This document shows positions 6,771-9,964 of a stretch of 9,964 nucleotides of DNA, one piece after another (within the stretch, counting starts at the first letter, position 1; every line of letters starts with the position of its first letter). The notes under the pieces are model-generated. The model had not been told where the DNA came from. It saw only the letters and a list, made by a program, of their open reading frames with translations, and did no database searches. The position numbers and the translations under genes are program-made. Location: the NCBI GenBank assembly GCA_024645305.1, contig JAHEFU010000086.1, positions 1,304 through 11,267 on the forward strand, given 5' to 3'. This DNA is from Planctomycetales bacterium. GTDB taxonomy: Bacteria > 4484-113 > JAFGCY01.

Positions 6771-8852
6771 ATGAAAGTGCTGAAATTGAAGCAATTCAGG
6801 ATACTGCCGCTGGTGGCCCTGCTGCTGCTGGCTGGCTGCGGCGGCCAGGCAGGTCGCAGTGCGGACCCGCCTGCTCCCGGGCTAGCCCCGGCAGCCCTCC
6901 CGACCCTGCCGGCACCGGCTGAGCTGGCAACACGCAGTACATCTGGCGCATTCCCGCGCTTCTGTCGCGCCGATGAATACACTCCAGGCAAGGCGCAGCA
7001 GGTGTCCATCCCGGTGGGCGACAGCGGGGAACTGAATTTCAGCCCGGACTTCCCGGCCAGCGGAACCGGTACGGGTCCCGCATGGGCGATGTACGGCCTC
7101 GACCTGACCGGCTATCTGGGGCTCGACCAGCTGTATGTGACATGGACGACTCCGCCGCCCGCCGCGGATTTCTACATGGGGGTTGCCAACTACGGCAGCA
7201 ACCGCTGGGAATGGTCCCAGCCCGGACTGGGATCGCCGCTGAGCGTGGACCTGGATGCGGATCACCGGAGTCCCTCCAACATCTACCACGTGATAGTGCT
7301 GCTCACGGGGACGAGTGATGCCACGCTGCAGTGGCTGCGCATCGGCGGCAACATCCCGCCGATCGTCACGCTGGACGCCGATCCCGCCGGGGATACCGGA
7401 CCCTTCCTCAGCACTTTGACCGCCACGGCGGAGGATGCCGAGGGAGAAATCACGAAATACGAGTTCGACGTGGAGGGTACGGGGAGTTTCGTTGACAATG
7501 GAATCATCAATGAGACGACCCACATGTACACGGCGATCGGCGTAGTGCTGCCCGCGGTGCGCGTGACGGACGAGCAAGGTGCGCAGTCAGTCGCCAATGT
7601 GCGGATCGGGGTGGGCTGGCTGCACAGCTACGGCGGACCGGGCTACGATGCCGCCGCAAGTTCTGCCACCGCGCCCGGCAATGCGCTGTTCCTGACCGGT
7701 ATCGCCAACTCCTGGGGCGAGGGTGCCAATGAACCGGCCCTGATCGCCTTTGACGGAGCAGGCAACACCCTCGTGGAGAAGACGCTTGGTACTGTTGACG
7801 GTGATCAAGGCATGGACATCGCCAGCAATGCCTTCGGCGCCATCCTGATATCTGGTTCCGTCTACGCCGGAGCCAGCGATTTCAATGGATTCAGCGCCTA
7901 TCTGACGCCGGGCGGGCTGATAGGCTGGCAGAAGACCTGGGGGACCAGCGGGGATGAGGAAGTCAGCGTCGGCTGCCTGGATGACGCTGGCAATGCCTAC
8001 CTGGCCACCGAGTACTTCAATGGTGTGACGGCAGGATTCTTCCTGCAGAAGATTGACTCAACGGGCACGGTGCAGTGGCAGAAATCGCTGAGCCTGCCTG
8101 ACAACATGAGCAGCCCGCGCATCAGGCTTGGCCCGGCGGGCAGCCTGTATATCGCTGCAGAAGTTGGCAAGGACCCCAACCCGGGCCACGACGTCCTGCT
8201 GTGCCGGCTGGATGCCTCGCAGAACCTGCTGTGGGCCCGGCGCCTCGCTGCGGATGAGGCATTCTCCCTCGGCAACATCCATGTCGGGGATGAAACCGTC
8301 TACATCTGCGGTGGCCTGAACGTGGAAGTGGGACCGGAACTCGGCTGCATGCTGCTGGCCGTCGGCCACGATGGTTCGCTGCTGTTCCAGCGCCGACTCG
8401 ACATGGGTGGGATCAATTCCTGGTACTCCGCCACAACCAATCCGCTGACGGATGACATCCTGCTCGTGGGGGGAATCGAAAACCAGGACATCGCGGATCC
8501 GACCCTGTGCGGTGTGATCGGACGTTACAGCCCGGCAGGCGAATTGCAGTTCGTGGGAGCCTACAACCAGTCAGTGACGAATAACGACTTCAGCGGAATC
8601 ACTTCCCTGAGTAACGGTGGCTTCTATGTCGTGGGACGCTGCAAGGATGCTGTGGGAAGCTGGTACAGCCCGACCTATACTGAGCAAACTGACAACTTTG
8701 CGTGGAACCCGGTCACGCCGGTCGTGGCAGCTGATTCACTGGCGGTGACGGGCTTCACCGGTGTCCTCAATGACAACACGGTTCCTGCGCCCACGATTGA
8801 CACAGGTGGCGGAAGCAGCGACATTTTCGTGATGCGGTGGTTCGAACCCTAG
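6771..8852 (+). CDS. Lipoprotein with W-A-x-Y module, PKD-like domain and SBBP-type propeller
   Basis: From ATG 6771 this is 693 residues. The N-terminus is Lys-rich, then hydrophobic, then L-L-A-G-C: a textbook lipobox with the lipid on Cys23, followed by a Pro/Ala-rich linker to about 60. The shared module has W-A-M-Y at 105-108, F-Y-M-G-V at 134-138 and R-W-E-W at 145-148. A PKD-like domain spans about 194-280 (D-A-E-G-E-I, Y-E-F-D-V-E-G, V-R-V-T-D-E-Q-G-A). From about 282 come seven repeats of the SBBP kind, for example 'W-Q-K-T-W-G-T-S-G-D-E ... D-D-A-G-N-A-Y-L-A' and 'I-D-S-T-G-T-V-Q-W-Q-K'. The opening W-L-H-S-Y-G-G-P-G-Y-D strand probably closes the ring. The seventh repeat carries an insertion of about 40 residues before the final D-I-F-V-M-R-W. 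No catalytic residues are seen. It is probably cotranscribed with 6271-6699, and the partial gene at 9195 is a paralog. Confidence 0.9.
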   Translation: MKVLKLKQFRILPLVALLLLAGCGGQAGRSADPPAPGLAPAALPTLPAPAELATRSTSGAFPRFCRADEYTPGKAQQVSIPVGDSGELNFSPDFPASGTGTGPAWAMYGLDLTGYLGLDQLYVTWTTPPPAADFYMGVANYGSNRWEWSQPGLGSPLSVDLDADHRSPSNIYHVIVLLTGTSDATLQWLRIGGNIPPIVTLDADPAGDTGPFLSTLTATAEDAEGEITKYEFDVEGTGSFVDNGIINETTHMYTAIGVVLPAVRVTDEQGAQSVANVRIGVGWLHSYGGPGYDAAASSATAPGNALFLTGIANSWGEGANEPALIAFDGAGNTLVEKTLGTVDGDQGMDIASNAFGAILISGSVYAGASDFNGFSAYLTPGGLIGWQKTWGTSGDEEVSVGCLDDAGNAYLATEYFNGVTAGFFLQKIDSTGTVQWQKSLSLPDNMSSPRIRLGPAGSLYIAAEVGKDPNPGHDVLLCRLDASQNLLWARRLAADEAFSLGNIHVGDETVYICGGLNVEVGPELGCMLLAVGHDGSLLFQRRLDMGGINSWYSATTNPLTDDILLVGGIENQDIADPTLCGVIGRYSPAGELQFVGAYNQSVTNNDFSGITSLSNGGFYVVGRCKDAVGSWYSPTYTEQTDNFAWNPVTPVVAADSLAVTGFTGVLNDNTVPAPTIDTGGGSSDIFVMRWFEP

Positions 8853-8993
8853 GGAGGATATATTGCTGTGTGCAGGGCCGGTTCGCCGGGACCACCGTAT
8901 GGCATCATATACTGCAATGCTCAAAAGAGTGCGCTTTGGAGGGTCAGGGATTGCAGATTGCCTAATAACGCCATTGCACGGTAAAATCATGAG
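8853..8993. other. Intergenic sequence after the SBBP lipoprotein
   Basis: This is the first part of a 342-base stretch without an intact gene. It holds a GGGAGG just past the stop and a 4-bp CCGG-TTCG-CCGG hairpin around 8878, too short and without a T-run to call a terminator. The possible promoter at 8958-8987 is described separately. No tRNA fold, small gene or long repeat is seen. Confidence 0.5.
8958..8987 (+). promoter_or_regulatory. Retained promoter-like sequence ahead of the relic gene
   Basis: TTGCCT (8958-8963) and TAAAAT (8982-8987) are spaced 18 bases apart, and the -10 ends 6 bases before the relic's ATG at 8994. This matches the arrangement before 6271, and the bases around the -10 (TGCA-x-GGTA-x-AATCAT) are shared by both copies. 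If still active it could drive the lipoprotein at 9195. Confidence 0.35.
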
Positions 8994-9146
8994 ATGCGCC
9001 TGATTGTAACCCTGTTGAGGCGCTGGGTATCCTGGTGCCGTCCTGTGAACATTTACTTTGTTCGATGATGCCCGTCATAACGGGAGCGAAATGAATTGGC
9101 CCTTGAATCCAGGGATGCTGTGAAGATGATACGGATGACGATCTGA
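8994..9146 (+). pseudogene. Decayed copy of the small membrane protein gene
   Basis: This is a remnant of a paralog of 6271-6699. It keeps the start (M-R-L-I-V-T-x-L) and the C-terminal end (I-L-V-P, F-D-D-[SA]-R, then E-M-E-L-A-x-E-S-x-D-A), and finishes at a TGA at 9144-9146. About 275 bases encoding the middle helices are missing. The surviving homology also shifts through reading frames: the start is in one frame, I-L-V-P (from 9029) in the second, F-D-D (from 9061) in the third, and the E-S-R-D-A-V-K-M end (from 9105) back in the first. At least three frame-changing lesions are therefore present, and the frame from ATG 8994 stops after 24 codons at F-V-R. The gene is dead as a membrane protein. 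The order relic-then-lipoprotein mirrors 6271-6699 then 6771-8852, so the two genes were duplicated as a unit. Confidence 0.85.
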
Positions 9147-9194
9147 TTTTCAATCATGGTAAACCTGAGGAGTTCCCACGGGCTTGGAGTATAT

Positions 9195-9964
9195 ATGTCA
9201 ATTCCGCGCACGAATCTCGTTGTTGCCATACTCGTAGCTGGGCTTCTGCAGCTGGCAAGCTGTGGCGGTAAATCAAATCACCCCGGGAATTCACCGCAGT
9301 TCAGCCCACCCGCGGAATTGCCTGCGCAGCTGCCCGGTCCAGCGGCGCTGAAGAAGCTCTCAGCATTCGAGTTGCTGCCACGTTTCAGTCATGCCAGCAA
9401 TTATCTGGCTGGCTCAGCTCAGCAGGTTGCTCCGGGAGCAGGGGCAGGCCAGTTGAAGTTCCAGCCATTCTATCTGAAAGGCGAAGACGGCATAGGTCCG
9501 GCCTGGGCAGTCTACCGGATTGACATGAACGGCTTTGCAGATCAATCCGAGATACACCTGGACTGGAGTGTGCAGCCTCCGGACGGGGAGCTCTACCTGG
9601 CGGTGGCGAATCAGGCCAGTGGCCGCTGGGAATGGTCACGGCCTGCTGATGTGGAAGCAGCTTCACTGCCCGTGGATGACGACCATCTGACGGAGGATGA
9701 GCATTACTACCTGGTGGTGCTGGCAACCGGGATCGAGGAAAGCATCCTCAACTGGATTCGCTTCGGCGACAATATTCCGCCCCTCGTCGAATTGTCAGCG
9801 GGGCCTGCGGGCGGAATGGCACCCCTGTCCACTACCCTGACTGCCTCTGTGGAGGATCCTGACAGCGTGGTTGTGCTGATCGAATTCGATCCACTGGGCG
9901 ATGGCAACTTCATCTCCGTCGGAACGGACGAGGAATGGTCCGGGATCTATCCTGATCCGGGGGA
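9195..9964 (+). CDS. Lipoprotein paralog with W-A-x-Y module and PKD-like domain (3' end outside window)
   Basis: The frame stays open to the window edge, with 256 codons visible. I chose ATG 9195 because GGAG at 9186-9189 lies 5 bases before it and it opens directly onto a signal peptide; an in-frame ATG at 9156 has no ribosome site. The signal ends L-A-S before Cys23, a canonical lipobox, followed by G-G. The linker is Pro/Ala-rich. The protein then tracks the gene at 6771-8852: P-R-F at 62-64, A-Q-Q-V at 75-78, G-P-A-W-A-V-Y at 101-107, L-A-V-A-N at 135-139, R-W-E-W-S at 144-148, N-W-I-R-F-G-D-N-I-P-P at 186-196. The PKD-like domain begins near 193, with E-D-P-D-S and E-F-D-P-L-G-D-G-N visible. 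By analogy the missing part should finish this domain and add an SBBP-type propeller. It may rely on the promoter-like site ahead of the relic gene. Confidence 0.9.
   Translation, partial: MSIPRTNLVVAILVAGLLQLASCGGKSNHPGNSPQFSPPAELPAQLPGPAALKKLSAFELLPRFSHASNYLAGSAQQVAPGAGAGQLKFQPFYLKGEDGIGPAWAVYRIDMNGFADQSEIHLDWSVQPPDGELYLAVANQASGRWEWSRPADVEAASLPVDDDHLTEDEHYYLVVLATGIEESILNWIRFGDNIPPLVELSAGPAGGMAPLSTTLTASVEDPDSVVVLIEFDPLGDGNFISVGTDEEWSGIYPDPG

Noticed and set aside
6882..7577. A 231-codon minus-strand open frame rich in Arg, His and Gly
   Set aside because: It lies antisense to the signal, module and PKD-like region of the 6771 gene, which are well supported by motifs. It has no recognisable domain.
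6771..8852. PQQ-dependent dehydrogenase or other propeller enzyme
   Set aside because: The repeats look like SBBP units, and no cofactor-binding or catalytic residue pattern could be identified.
8836..8900. T-loop-like GGTTCGAACC and GGTTCGCC sequences suggesting a tRNA or attachment site
   Set aside because: The first encodes the W-F-E-P end of the 6771 gene. No acceptor, D or anticodon arms can be drawn around either, and no repeat copy indicating an integration site was seen.
8853..8993. Terminator after the SBBP lipoprotein
   Set aside because: The only hairpin seen, CCGG-TTCG-CCGG, has a 4-bp stem and is not followed by a T-run.
1..9964. CRISPR array, insertion sequence, phage or defence system
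   Set aside because: No short regularly spaced repeats, transposase or integrase motifs, terminal inverted repeats, or nuclease, helicase or ATPase motifs were found. The repeats present are protein-coding propeller units and gene paralogs.

Overview
The window is a cluster of predicted exported lipoproteins from an unidentified Gram-negative-type bacterium with GC-rich DNA (by eye, around 60%). No rRNA, tRNA, housekeeping gene, transposase, phage gene or CRISPR array is visible, so taxonomy cannot be fixed from the sequence. Large families of lipoproteins with PKD domains and beta-propellers are typical of environmental lineages and uncultured candidate phyla. The residue after each predicted lipid cysteine is Thr or Gly rather than Asp, which under the E. 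coli sorting rule suggests the outer membrane. That is inference.

Layout. (1) 2-1561 (+, 5' end outside the window) and 1614-3272 (+) are tandem paralogous lipoproteins without a PKD domain. (2) 3295-5319 (-) is a convergent lipoprotein with an added PKD domain and a C-terminal propeller of the same general type. (3) 5415-6152 (-) is a single-pass membrane protein with a Pro/Gly-rich tail, upstream of gene 3295-5319 on the same strand. (4) 6271-6699 (+) is a 142-residue, roughly three-helix membrane protein, divergent from 5415-6152. (5) 6771-8852 (+) is a large lipoprotein with a PKD-like domain and an SBBP-type propeller. (6) 8853-9194 holds a decayed copy of the gene at 6271-6699 (relic at 8994-9146). 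(7) 9195-9964 (+, 3' end outside the window) is a paralog of 6771-8852.

All five lipoproteins share an N-terminal module of about 100 residues with the pattern W-A-x-Y, then a [YW]-x-[GA]-[VF] strand, then [RK]-W-x-W, then a hydrophobic strand. I do not recognise it as a named domain. After it comes either a seven-repeat propeller directly, or a PKD(-like) domain and then a seven-repeat propeller. In each complete protein a strand just before the first repeat resembles the strand missing from the last repeat, which suggests a ring closed by an N-terminal strand. The locus appears to have grown by at least two duplications: the pair 2-1561 / 1614-3272, and a two-gene unit (small membrane protein plus lipoprotein) in which the membrane-protein copy has collapsed.

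No catalytic motif was recognised. The likeliest role is surface display or binding, but the ligand and biological function are unknown.
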